This document shows positions 43,133-51,559 of a stretch of DNA of 64,000 nt, one piece after another. The stretch is from Microbacterium oxydans (GTDB taxonomy: Bacteria; Actinomycetota; Actinomycetes; Actinomycetales; Microbacteriaceae), in the NCBI RefSeq assembly GCF_006540085.1, contig NZ_BJOG01000007.1, forward strand, positions 182,422-246,421, read 5' to 3'. Made by a program: the position numbers and the translations under genes. The notes beneath the pieces are model-generated. The model searched no databases. It was not told where the DNA came from and saw only the letters and a program-made list of their open reading frames with translations. Within the stretch, counting starts at the first letter, position 1, and every line of letters starts with the position of its first letter.

Positions 43133-43888
43133 CTACTGCCGCGCCCGCGAGCGCTTCATTCCCATCGCGACGAGGAGCGCGAAGAGGACGAGCCAGACGG
43201 CCGCGTTGAGGAACAGCATCCACAGCGGATCGGTCTGCCCCGTCGTGAGCACCCCGTCGGTGAGGGGCCAGCGGCTCAGCGCCACGAAGCCGTACAGCGG
43301 GGTGAACCGGGCGATGTCGAGCATCACGCCGTCGAGAGGCATGAACACGTTGCCGAAGAACGCGAAGAACGTCATCGAGATGGAAGCGAGCGCCGCGGCC
43401 GAGTCCGAGCTGAAGAACAGTCCGACGCCGAGGCCGAACAGCCCGTACATGAGACCGATCCCGAGGATGATGCCCGCCGTCGCGACCCACCGCCAGGCGT
43501 CCTCGGCCTGAGCACCGGTCATCATCCCTGCCACGAACACCGCGACCAGGGCGAGCGCGGCGAAGGACACGGCAGTGAGCAGTTTGGTCAGCGCATACCC
43601 CGCGGTGGTGAGCGGGGTCATCGCGAGCTGCCGTCCCCACCCCTGCTTCGCCTCGGTCGCCGCGAGGGAGGTGAGCGAGCTCATCGCGACAGCGGTGCCG
43701 TACGCGGCCATCGAGGTCATGACGTAGAACGAGACGTTCCCGTGGCCGGCAGAGAGCGAGCCGTATCCCATCCCGGCACCGAACAGCAGGTACATCGCGA
43801 CGGGCATCGCCAGGGTGAACGCGAGAGTGTAGGGGTTGCGCAGCTGGCGGACGCCTTCGATGCGCAGCATGGTGGGTGAGACGAGCAT
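43133..43888 (-). CDS. ABC-2 type transporter permease
   Basis: 251 residues with six predicted membrane helices and the ABC-2 pattern, ending in a short basic tail (KRSRARQ). TLAMPVAMYLLFGAG and FFAFFGNVFMPLDG are typical membrane segments. It begins one base after the ATPase gene stop. With that ATPase it would export a drug, peptide or lipid; the substrate is unknown. Confidence 0.9.
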   Translation of the reverse strand: MLVSPTMLRIEGVRQLRNPYTLAFTLAMPVAMYLLFGAGMGYGSLSAGHGNVSFYVMTSMAAYGTAVAMSSLTSLAATEAKQGWGRQLAMTPLTTAGYALTKLLTAVSFAALALVAVFVAGMMTGAQAEDAWRWVATAGIILGIGLMYGLFGLGVGLFFSSDSAAALASISMTFFAFFGNVFMPLDGVMLDIARFTPLYGFVALSRWPLTDGVLTTGQTDPLWMLFLNAAVWLVLFALLVAMGMKRSRARQ

Positions 43889-43889
43889 G

Positions 43890-44864
43890 TCAGTTCTCCG
43901 TCAGAGCCGTGAAGGCGGTTTCGAGGGTGGGGGCGGCGATCTCGAGGTCGTGCGCGCCGCCGGCGAGGAGGATCCGCGCTGCCGCATCGGAGTCCGTCGC
44001 GCGCAGGCTGAGACGATCACCGTCCACACGCACAGCCGCGATCCCCTCCGTCGACGTCAGCGTCGCGACGAGCGCGGTCGGGTCGTCGTCGACCGTGGCG
44101 GACACCGTCCGCTCCCCGAGGCTGGCGCGCAGCAGCGCGGTGGGGGCGTCGGCGACGACCGTTCCGCGATGCATCACGACGGTCCGCCGAGCGAACTGCT
44201 CCGCCTCTTCGAGGTAGTGGGTGGCGAAGACGATCGTGCGGCCGGCGTCGGCATCCGCACGCATCACGTCCCAGAAGTGGCGGCGGGCCGTGACGTCCAT
44301 CCCCGCCGTCGGCTCGTCGAGCACCAGGATGTCGGGGTCGGAGATCATCGCGAGCGCGAACTTCACGCGCTGCTGCTCGCCACCCGAGCACTTCGACACC
44401 CGTCGGCGGGCGAGAGCGGTGAGGTCGGCGCGCGCCATGACCTCGTCGACCCTCCCCCGCGCCTCGTCTCCGTAGAGGGAGGCGATGAGGCGCACGGTCT
44501 CCCCGACGGTGAGGTCGCCCAGCAATCCGCCCGTCTGCAGCACGGCGCCGATCGCACCGCTGGAGGTCGCACGATCCGGAGTCACCCCGAGCACGCGGAC
44601 GGTGCCGCTGCTCGGTTCGGTGAGGCCCAGCAGCATGTCGAGCGTGGTCGTCTTGCCTGCCCCGTTCGGTCCCAGCAGTGCCACGACCTCGCCCCGCCGG
44701 ATGGACAGGTCGACCCCGTCCACGGCCTGTACACGGCGCTCCCCTGCGCCGAAGTGTCGTCTCACGGCGCTGAGCTCCAGCACCACGGGGTCATCGATCG
44801 GGGCAGCGGAAGCCGGTCGCGCGATGACCCGCGTCGCCGATCCGTCCCTAGAGGTGTCGTCCAT
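43890..44864 (-). CDS. ABC transporter ATP-binding protein (drug-export type)
   Basis: 324 residues: Walker A GPNGAGKTTT, a Q-loop (VLQTGGL), signature KCSGGEQQRVKFALA, Walker B ILVLDEPTAGMD and a switch His (FATHYLEEAE), followed by a C-terminal extension of about 90 residues as in DrrA-type exporters. It begins a four-gene operon: ATPase, permease, histidine kinase, response regulator. The ATG at 44864 has GGAGGC just 2 bases upstream. Confidence 0.92.
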   Translation of the reverse strand: MDDTSRDGSATRVIARPASAAPIDDPVVLELSAVRRHFGAGERRVQAVDGVDLSIRRGEVVALLGPNGAGKTTTLDMLLGLTEPSSGTVRVLGVTPDRATSSGAIGAVLQTGGLLGDLTVGETVRLIASLYGDEARGRVDEVMARADLTALARRRVSKCSGGEQQRVKFALAMISDPDILVLDEPTAGMDVTARRHFWDVMRADADAGRTIVFATHYLEEAEQFARRTVVMHRGTVVADAPTALLRASLGERTVSATVDDDPTALVATLTSTEGIAAVRVDGDRLSLRATDSDAAARILLAGGAHDLEIAAPTLETAFTALTEN

Positions 44865-44951
44865 GCCTCCAGCCTCGTCCGATGCCGACGAGGAGTCCGG
44901 AGGGCGGTGTCATCTCCTCGACGTGACACGTGTCATGTCGAGACCCTCGGC

Positions 44952-46823
44952 TCATCGTGCCGGGAGCAGCGCCCCCTCGAGGAATTCGGAGAGCTCTGCC
45001 GTGTCGTCCAGCGGCAGGATCGCCGCCACGTACTGGTCGGGGCGCACCACGACCACCACACCGTCGCGCGAAAGCTCACGCGCTGCGAAGATGTCGGTCT
45101 CCGTCCACTTGCTGGGGCCCGCCGCGTAGACCTTCTCCCAGTCGGTGAGTCCGAGCGGGCCGGTCTTCGGCTGGAACAGCTCGGGTGCCGAGGTGACCTC
45201 GACCTCCTCGAAGGGCTGCTGGTAGACGGCCTTGACGTCGAAGATCGCATCCACGTCGGCATTCGTCGGAGTGAAGCGCGCGAACAGCGGAGCGGCCTGC
45301 TCCGCCCAGGCGGCGAGCGCCTCGCCGGTGCGGTCGCCGAACGCGTACACGCGCCAGCGCCCGTCGGCCTTCGCGTGGTGTCCGAGGTGCACCACATTGC
45401 CGTCGCCGACGCGCACGACCTCGGCCGACTTGAACCGCTTGCCCAGCGGGTAGCCGGGCGCCAGCGCCTGGTGCGCGGCGGTCCCCGTGATCATCGAGGA
45501 GGTGTACTGCGTCATGAACCCGGACGGGAACTCGGCCGTTGCGAGGTAGTACGTGGCCAGTTCGTTGGGGTCGGAGATCTCCTCGGGCTTGCGGGCCATC
45601 AGGCTCGACCATTCGCGGTCGAAGTCGATCAGCTGCTGGGCGACGGGGCGTCGCTCGGCGCCGTACGTGGCCAGGAGCGCCTCGGGAGCGCGGCCCGTGA
45701 GCACAGACCCGAGCTTCCATCCGAGGTTGAAGCCGTCCTGCATGGAGACGTTCATGCCCTGCCCGGCCTTGGCGCTGTGCGTGTGGCAGGCGTCGCCGGT
45801 GAGGAACACGCGGGGTGTGCGTCCGGAGCCGTCGATGACGTCGTCGAAGCCGTCGGTCACGCGGTGGCCGACCTCGTACACGCTGTGCCAGGCCACTTCG
45901 CGCACGTCGAGCGTGTACGGGTGCAGGATCGCGTTGGCGCGACGGATGATCTCCTCGATGGGCGTCTGGCGCACCCGGTGGTCGTCGTCCTCCGCGACCT
46001 CGCCGAGGTCGATGTACATGCGCGAGAGGTATCCACCCTCGCGCGGGATGTGCAGGATGTTGCCCGCCTCCGAGTTGATGGCGCACTTGGTGCGCCAGTC
46101 CGGGAAGTCGGTGTTCACGAGCACGTCCATCACACCCCAGGCATGCGCGGCGGAGGCGCCGACATGCGTGCGGCCGATGGCCTGTCGCACACCGCTGCGT
46201 GCGCCGTCGCACCCGGCGACGAACTTCGCGTGGATCGTGCGTTCTTCGCCCGCGCGCTCACCGGCGACGTAACGGATCCCCACCTCGACCGGGTACTCCC
46301 CCTCGTCGTGGACCGTGAGCCCGGTGAACTCGATCCCGTAGTCGGGCACGATCCGCCCCGGGCCGTTGGCCGCGGCTTCGGCGAAGTAGTCGAGCACGCG
46401 CGCCTGGTTCACGATGAGGTGCGGGAACTCGCAGATGTCGTAGGCGTAGTCGGCCGTCCGGGAGGTGCGGACGATCTCGTCGCGCTTGTCGGGGTTCGGG
46501 CCCCAGAAGTTCATCCAGCCGATGTTGTAGGCCTCGGCGATGATCCGCTCGGCGAACCCGAACGCCTGGAACGTCTCGACGCTGCGCGGCTGGATGCCGT
46601 CGGCCTGGCCGAGCGGGAGGCGGCCGTCGCGCTTCTCGATGATGCGGGTGGAGATCTCGGGGTACTGCGCCATCTGGGCGGCCAGCAGCATTCCTGCAGG
46701 CCCCGATCCGACGATGAGCACGTCGATCTCGTCAGGGAGGTCGGTGGGGCGGGCTGAGCCGATGCCGGCGGCGTCCTGCACACGCGGGTCAGCGGACACA
46801 TAGCCGTGGTGGTGGAACTGCAT
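44952..46823 (-). CDS. FAD-dependent aromatic hydroxylase (3-hydroxybenzoate 4-monooxygenase / phenol 2-monooxygenase type)
   Basis: 623 residues. FAD site GSGPAG (about 38-43), the conserved DG segment AKFVAGCDGARSGVRQAIG and the GD segment VFLTGDACHTHSAKAGQGMN mark class A flavoprotein hydroxylases. The N-terminus MQFHHHGY, the long insertions and a thioredoxin-like C-terminal domain fit 3-hydroxybenzoate 4-monooxygenase (MobA) and phenol hydroxylase. In this cluster it may make 3,4-dihydroxyphenylacetate from 3- or 4-hydroxyphenylacetate; that is inference. GGAAGGA precedes the ATG. An IclR gene diverges from it. Confidence 0.85.
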   Translation of the reverse strand: MQFHHHGYVSADPRVQDAAGIGSARPTDLPDEIDVLIVGSGPAGMLLAAQMAQYPEISTRIIEKRDGRLPLGQADGIQPRSVETFQAFGFAERIIAEAYNIGWMNFWGPNPDKRDEIVRTSRTADYAYDICEFPHLIVNQARVLDYFAEAAANGPGRIVPDYGIEFTGLTVHDEGEYPVEVGIRYVAGERAGEERTIHAKFVAGCDGARSGVRQAIGRTHVGASAAHAWGVMDVLVNTDFPDWRTKCAINSEAGNILHIPREGGYLSRMYIDLGEVAEDDDHRVRQTPIEEIIRRANAILHPYTLDVREVAWHSVYEVGHRVTDGFDDVIDGSGRTPRVFLTGDACHTHSAKAGQGMNVSMQDGFNLGWKLGSVLTGRAPEALLATYGAERRPVAQQLIDFDREWSSLMARKPEEISDPNELATYYLATAEFPSGFMTQYTSSMITGTAAHQALAPGYPLGKRFKSAEVVRVGDGNVVHLGHHAKADGRWRVYAFGDRTGEALAAWAEQAAPLFARFTPTNADVDAIFDVKAVYQQPFEEVEVTSAPELFQPKTGPLGLTDWEKVYAAGPSKWTETDIFAARELSRDGVVVVVRPDQYVAAILPLDDTAELSEFLEGALLPAR

Positions 46824-46850
46824 CGTCGTCGATTCCTTCCGGACGTCTTC

Positions 46851-46905
46851 GTCGGGTCAAGCGCGTCGGGTCAAGCGCGTCGGGTCATACGCTTCGGGTC
46901 GTGTG
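46851..46905. repeat. 14-bp tandem repeats in the hydroxylase leader
   Basis: GTCGGGTCAAGCGC is present at 46851 and 46865, once more with two changes at 46879, and as a decayed copy at 46893. They lie 30-80 bases upstream of the hydroxylase ATG, within its transcribed leader. Confidence 0.85.
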
Positions 46906-46933
46906 TGAGGAGCTGTTGCGCGAAGAACAGGCG

Positions 46934-46971
46934 TGTTCTATATTCGAACAGAGAGTTCTACTATTGAATAC
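46934..46971. promoter_or_regulatory. Candidate IclR operator pair (hydroxylase/iclR)
   Basis: TGTTC (46934-46938) and GAACA (46946-46950) form a dyad around TATATTC. A related string starting GTTCTA with TTGAAT follows at 46955-46971, 20 bp (two turns) further on. Both lie between the divergent hydroxylase and iclR starts, in locally AT-rich DNA. Confidence 0.55.
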
Positions 46972-47012
46972 AGCCTAAACCGCGCCGTCCGTCATCGCAA
47001 GGGAGTGCCCCC

Positions 47013-47720
47013 ATGCCCGGCAGCACCACCTCTCCCGCTTCGCAGACTCTGAGCCGCGGCATCCGGATCCTCGAGGTGCTGGCCGATGCCCGCACGCCCC
47101 TGTCGATCGACGAGCTCGCGTCCCGCCTCGGCGTGCACCGCTCGATCGCCTATCGACTGCTGCGCACGCTGGAGGACCACGGTCTCGTCACGCGCGATGC
47201 CGCAGGGGCCGTGAGCCTCGGCGCCCGGATGGCCGCACTCGCCGCCGGCGTCGCGCACGACCTCCAGGCCGAGGCACTCCCCGAGCTCACGGCCATCGCC
47301 AACGAGCTCGGCATGACCTGCTTCCTCGGCGTGCTGGACGGCGAGGAGTGCATCACCCTCGCGAGCGTCGAGCCCCGACATGCAGTCGCAAGCGTCGCCC
47401 AGCGCCCTGGCGCCCGTCACCCGGTCACGGTCGGCGCACCCGGCAAGGCCATCCTGTCGCTGCTCCCCGAGGCTGAATGGCCGGACGTCGTGCCGCCGAC
47501 CCTCGCCGGCGATGTGGAGTCGACCCGCATCCGCGGCTATGCGACGAGCCACGACGAGGTCATCCCCACGGTGCAGGCCGTCGCCGTCCCCCTCGCCCTG
47601 CGCGGACAGCGCCCCGCCGCGATCGCCGTGGTGCACGTGTCCACAGACCTCGACGACGCCGAGATCGCCGCACGGCTCCAGCGTGCAGCATCGGACATCC
47701 GCGACGCTCTCGACGGCTGA
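47013..47720 (+). CDS. IclR-family regulator of the hydroxyphenylacetate cluster
   Basis: 235 residues: winged helix (LSRGIRILEVLADARTPLSI, then RLGVHRSIAYRLLRTLEDHG) and an IclR effector domain (TVGAPGKAILSLLP, then SHDEVIPTVQAVAVPLALRG). Shorter at the C-terminus than many IclR proteins. GGGAG lies 7 bases before the ATG. It diverges from the hydroxylase and faces the MHS transporter, so it probably controls one or both; a TTCGAA-containing site recurs before the FAH-RraA gene. Confidence 0.88.
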   Translation: MPGSTTSPASQTLSRGIRILEVLADARTPLSIDELASRLGVHRSIAYRLLRTLEDHGLVTRDAAGAVSLGARMAALAAGVAHDLQAEALPELTAIANELGMTCFLGVLDGEECITLASVEPRHAVASVAQRPGARHPVTVGAPGKAILSLLPEAEWPDVVPPTLAGDVESTRIRGYATSHDEVIPTVQAVAVPLALRGQRPAAIAVVHVSTDLDDAEIAARLQRAASDIRDALDG

Positions 47721-47834
47721 CGTCCGGCTCCGCCGAGACCGCGCACAGACGAACACTCCCGCCGCGCTTCCGGTCGGTCGCCGTAGGGCAGATGACAGGG
47801 AGCGCGACGGGAGCAGGTCGACGAGCGGCGCGGC

Positions 47835-49214
47835 TCAGGCCTTCGCGAGTCCGTAGATCGGGCTGACGGACTGCTCCTCCTCGTGATCCGGTCCGAGCGG
47901 GATGCCCGAGCGGTCGCGCAGCAGCAGGGTCGCGACGAGGCCCAGCACGGTCATGCCGGCCAGGTACCAGGTGACGGCGCCCGTCGAGCCGGTCGCCTTC
48001 ACGATGGCCGTCGCGATCGTCGGGGCGAACGCGCCGCCGGCGATGGCACCGATCGCGTACGAGATCGAGACACCGGAGAAGCGGATGCTCGCGGGGAACA
48101 GCTCGGCGTACAGCGCCGCCTGCGGGCCGTAGGTGAATCCGAGGCCGATCGTGAGGATCGCGAGTCCGGTGAACAGCAGCCCGATCTCACCGGTGTTGAC
48201 CAGCGGGAACAGCGTGAACACACCCACCAGCTGCAGCACCCAGCCGACGATGTACGTGGTGCGGCGGCCGATGCGGTCGGAGAGCCACCCCGCGAGGAGG
48301 GTGGTGAGCAGCCAGGTGACCGCAGACCCGGCGACAGCCCAGAGCACGGGGCCGCGCTCGAGGCCGATGGGACCTGCGGGGTCCGTGGCGTACCCCTGGA
48401 TGTAGCCACCGGTGGTCATGTAGCCGACCGCGTTGTTGCCGGCGAAGACGAACGCGGCGACGATCACGAGCAGCAGGTGCTTGCGGAACAGCTGCGCGAT
48501 CGGCATCCTGGCCTTCTCCTTGCGGGCCGCGAGCTCGGTGAACACGGGGCTCTCCTCGACCTTGCGACGCACGTAGTAGCCGACGAGGATCAGCACGACG
48601 CTCAGCAGGAACGGCACGCGCCAGCCCCACGCGAGGAACTGGTCGCCGGGGGCGATCACCGTCATGAGCGCCATCACACCGGAGGCGAGCAGGAGGCCGA
48701 GGGGCACGCCGATCTGCGGGGACGCTCCGAAGATGCCGCGCTTCTTGCGGGGAGCATGCTCGACGGCCATCAGCACCGCGCCGCCCCACTCGCCGCCCGC
48801 CGAGATGCCCTGCACGATGCGCAGCAGCACCAGCAGGATCGGCGCCATCAGCCCGATGGTCTCGTAGGTGGGGAGGATGCCGATGAGGGCGGTGGCCGCG
48901 CCCATCAGGATCAGCGTCCACATCAGCACGGTCTTGCGCCCGAGCTTGTCGCCGTAGTGGCCGGCGAGGAACGCACCGAGGGGGCGGAACAGGAAGCTGA
49001 CGCCGACCGTCGCGAAACCGATCAGGGCGCTGTTCTCGCCGAGCGGGGCGAAGAAGAGCTGGCCGAAGACGAGACCGACGGCCGTGGCGTAGATGAAGAA
49101 GTCGTACCACTCGACAGTGGTTCCGACGACGGTGGCGAACACGACACGACGTCTGTCTGCCGCTGTCGCGATGGTTCCGGTGGGCGTGAACCCAGCCTGT
49201 GACTGCCCGCTCAT
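47835..49214 (-). CDS. MFS transporter, MHS type; candidate hydroxyphenylacetate uptake
   Basis: 459 residues, about 12 membrane helices. MHS marks are VGTTVEWYDFFIYATAVG, GHYGDKLGRKTVL and RIVQGISAGGEWGGAVLM. It is a paralogue of the transporter at 11384-12703, the two sharing long runs in helices 1-5. AAAGGAGA precedes the ATG. It diverges from the ring-cleavage operon at 49365 and converges on the IclR gene, so an aromatic acid linked to homoprotocatechuate is the likely substrate. Confidence 0.88.
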   Translation of the reverse strand: MSGQSQAGFTPTGTIATAADRRRVVFATVVGTTVEWYDFFIYATAVGLVFGQLFFAPLGENSALIGFATVGVSFLFRPLGAFLAGHYGDKLGRKTVLMWTLILMGAATALIGILPTYETIGLMAPILLVLLRIVQGISAGGEWGGAVLMAVEHAPRKKRGIFGASPQIGVPLGLLLASGVMALMTVIAPGDQFLAWGWRVPFLLSVVLILVGYYVRRKVEESPVFTELAARKEKARMPIAQLFRKHLLLVIVAAFVFAGNNAVGYMTTGGYIQGYATDPAGPIGLERGPVLWAVAGSAVTWLLTTLLAGWLSDRIGRRTTYIVGWVLQLVGVFTLFPLVNTGEIGLLFTGLAILTIGLGFTYGPQAALYAELFPASIRFSGVSISYAIGAIAGGAFAPTIATAIVKATGSTGAVTWYLAGMTVLGLVATLLLRDRSGIPLGPDHEEEQSVSPIYGLAKA

Positions 49215-49299
49215 GGGGTGTCTCCTTTGGTTGTGACCGCATTGTCACGGCGCGCGACGGACGTGAATCCGGAGTGCTTGCCGAGGGGTGAACCGATAA

Positions 49300-49316
49300 T
49301 ATATGATTTCGAATAC
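49300..49316. promoter_or_regulatory. AT-rich TTCGAA site between MHS gene and ring-cleavage operon
   Basis: The palindrome TTCGAA (49308-49313) sits in ATTTCGAATA, like ATTCGAACA at 46942. It lies in an AT-rich patch about 50 bases before the FAH-RraA GTG and 90 bases from the transporter start. A shared regulator site is suggested, not shown. Confidence 0.4.
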
Positions 49317-49364
49317 GACGCACAAGGCGTCGCGCAGGACACTGACAGCGCGAGGAGGCGCCCC

Positions 49365-50834
49365 GTGACGGAACCCATCGACCGCCCCGGCAAGATCATC
49401 GCGATCCACCTGAGCTACGCCTCCCGAGCGGATCAGCGCGGCCGGCGCCCCGCCGCCCCCTCCTACTTCTTCAAGCCGGCCAGCTCCGTCGGCGTCTCCG
49501 GCGGCACCGTCGAGCGGCCGGCCGGTACCGAGCTGCTGGCGTTCGAGGGAGAGATCGCGCTCGTGATCGGCTCGGCCGCGCGCCGCGTCTCCCTCGACGA
49601 CGCCTGGTCCCACGTGGGCTGGGTGACCGCCTCGAACGACCTCGGCCTGTACGACCTGCGCGCCAACGACAAGGGCTCGAACGTCCGCTCCAAAGGCGGC
49701 GACGGCTACACCCCGATCGGCCCCGAGCTGATCGATGCCCGCACCGTCGACCCCGCGGCGCTGCGCGTGCGCACCTGGGTCAACGGCGGACTCCGCCAGG
49801 ACGACACCACGGCAGGACTGATCTTCCCGCTCGCCCAACTCGTCGCCGACCTCTCCCAGCACTTCACGCTCGAGCCCGGCGATGTGATCCTCACCGGCAC
49901 CCCCGCCGGCTCATCCGTCATCGTCCCCGGCGACGTCGTCGAGGTCGAGGTGGACGCACCGGATGCACCGGGAGCCCCGAGCTCGGGACGCCTCGTCACC
50001 ACCGTGACCCAGGGCGAGACTCCGTTCGACGGAGAGATCGGCTCGCTCCCCGCCGTGGACGACCTGCAGCGCACCGAGGCATGGGGCTCGCGGGCGGAAG
50101 CAGGACTGCCTCCCGTCGAGAAGGCTCCCGGCCTCTCCCCTGAACTGCGCGCACAGTTGCTGGAGGCGCCGACGGCCGGGCTCTCGGCGCAGCTCCGCAA
50201 GCGCGGACACCACTCCTGCTTCATCGACGGGGTCTCGGTCAACATCCCGGGACAGAAGATCGTCGGCACCGCGAAGACGCTGCGCTTCGTCCCGTTCCGC
50301 GAAGACCTCTTCGCCTCGCACGGCGGCGGCTACAACGCCCAGAAGCGGGCGTTCGACGCCGTGGAGGACGGCGAGGTCATCGTGATCGAAGCTCGCGGCG
50401 ATGCCACGACGGGCACGCTCGGCGACATCCTGGCCCTGCGCGCCAAGGTGCGCGGAGCGGCGGGAGTCGTCACCGACGGCGGCGTCCGCGATTACGACGC
50501 GGTGGCCGAGATCGGCCTTCCCGTGTTCTCGCAGGGCGCGCACCCGTCGGTGCTCGGTCGCAAGCACGTGCCGTGGGACGTGGACGTCACGATCTCCTGC
50601 GGCGGCGCGACCGTGCAGCCCGGCGACATCATCGTCGGCGACAGCGACGGCGTGATCGTGATCCCACCGGCCCTGGCCGCCGAGGTCGCGGCGAGCGCCG
50701 TCGCGCAGGAGATCGAAGACGCCTGGATCGCCGAGCAGGTCGCCGCAGGACAACCGGTCGACGGCCTCTTCCCCTTGAACGCCGAGTGGCGGGCACGCTA
50801 CGAGAAGGCCGTGTCCGACGGGAGCACACGATGA
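49365..50834 (+). CDS. Fumarylacetoacetase-family / RraA-family fusion (HpaG-like step)
   Basis: 489 residues. The N-terminal half (about 8-235) is a FAH domain: FEGEIALVIG, GWVTASNDLGLYDLR and GDVILTGTPAGSSVIVPGD. The C-terminal part (about 265-480) is an RraA/HMG-aldolase-like domain: ALRAKVRGAAGVVTDGGVRDYDAV with the conserved Arg-Asp, and GDIIVGDSDGVIVIP. E. coli HpaG has two FAH domains for decarboxylation and isomerisation; here the RraA part may supply the decarboxylase, since relatives act on oxaloacetate. GTG at 49365 follows GAGGAGG. It overlaps the GntR gene (ATGA). Confidence 0.85.
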   Translation: MTEPIDRPGKIIAIHLSYASRADQRGRRPAAPSYFFKPASSVGVSGGTVERPAGTELLAFEGEIALVIGSAARRVSLDDAWSHVGWVTASNDLGLYDLRANDKGSNVRSKGGDGYTPIGPELIDARTVDPAALRVRTWVNGGLRQDDTTAGLIFPLAQLVADLSQHFTLEPGDVILTGTPAGSSVIVPGDVVEVEVDAPDAPGAPSSGRLVTTVTQGETPFDGEIGSLPAVDDLQRTEAWGSRAEAGLPPVEKAPGLSPELRAQLLEAPTAGLSAQLRKRGHHSCFIDGVSVNIPGQKIVGTAKTLRFVPFREDLFASHGGGYNAQKRAFDAVEDGEVIVIEARGDATTGTLGDILALRAKVRGAAGVVTDGGVRDYDAVAEIGLPVFSQGAHPSVLGRKHVPWDVDVTISCGGATVQPGDIIVGDSDGVIVIPPALAAEVAASAVAQEIEDAWIAEQVAAGQPVDGLFPLNAEWRARYEKAVSDGSTR

Positions 50835-51559
50835 CCACGACGGCCGCGAGCAAGTCCGAGGTCGCGTACGAGTGGCTGCGCTCCCGCATCACGGGACACA
50901 TGTTCAGCCCCGGATACCGGCTGGTGCTGGGATCCATCGCCGACGATCTCCAGATGAGCGTCGTCCCCGTGCGCGAGGCGATCCGCCGTCTCGAGGCCGA
51001 AGGGCTCGTGACGTTCGAGCGCAACGTCGGCGCGCGGGTGACCCTCGTGGATGAGAGCGAGTACGCGCACACGATGCAGACGCTCGGCCTCGTCGAGGGC
51101 TGCGCCACCGCCCTGTCCGCTCCCCTGCTCGACGACCAGGCCCTCGAGGAGGCCGCCCGGATCAACGACCGGATGGCGCAGATGCTCGACCACCTCGACG
51201 CGCACGCCTTCACCGAGCTCAACCGCCAGTTCCATTCGGTGCTGTTCGAGCCGTGCCCCAACCCGCACCTGCTCGATCTCGTACACCGCGGCTGGTCGCG
51301 ACTCTCCGGTATCCGCGAGACGACCTTCGCCTCGATTCCAGGGCGCGCTCAGCACTCGGTCGAGGAGCACACCGAGATCCTCGACCTCATCCGAGCAGGC
51401 GCCGATCCGCTCGAGATCGAACTCGCCGCGCGCAACCACCGCTGGCGCACCATGGACGCGTTCCTCGACGCCCTGCACACCCGTTCCGCCCAGACGACCT
51501 CAGCTCAGACGACTTCATCACAGACGACTTCCGCACAGACGACCGGAGAAACCTCATGA
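50831..51559 (+). CDS. GntR-family regulator (FCD type) inside the hpa operon
   Basis: 242 residues: winged helix (VAYEWLRSRITGHMFSPGYR, then VVPVREAIRRLEAEGLVTF) and a FadR/FCD ligand domain with metal-site residues (LNRQFHSVLF, HTEILDLIRAG, ARNHRW). It overlaps the FAH-RraA and hpaE genes by ATGA at both ends, so it is made with the enzymes and may give feedback control. The last 24 residues are an SAQTT-type repeat coded by 15-bp units, not part of the fold. Confidence 0.9.
   Translation: MTTTAASKSEVAYEWLRSRITGHMFSPGYRLVLGSIADDLQMSVVPVREAIRRLEAEGLVTFERNVGARVTLVDESEYAHTMQTLGLVEGCATALSAPLLDDQALEEAARINDRMAQMLDHLDAHAFTELNRQFHSVLFEPCPNPHLLDLVHRGWSRLSGIRETTFASIPGRAQHSVEEHTEILDLIRAGADPLEIELAARNHRWRTMDAFLDALHTRSAQTTSAQTTSSQTTSAQTTGETS
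51491..51550 (+). repeat. 15-bp tandem repeat at the 3' end of the GntR gene
   Basis: CAGACGAC starts at 51491, 51506, 51521 and 51536, each with a variable 7-base filler, encoding Gln-Thr-Thr-Ser-Ala/Ser. The last copy lies immediately before the hpaE ribosome site and overlapping start. Confidence 0.88.

Noticed and set aside
46851..46905. Short repeats considered as a CRISPR remnant
   Set aside because: The 14-bp units are directly adjacent with no spacers, and no cas gene is in the window.
47721..47834. Convergent gap after the IclR gene searched for a terminator
   Set aside because: Only a 7-bp GCCGCGC/GCGCGGC pairing over a loop of about 60 bases was found, too weak to call.
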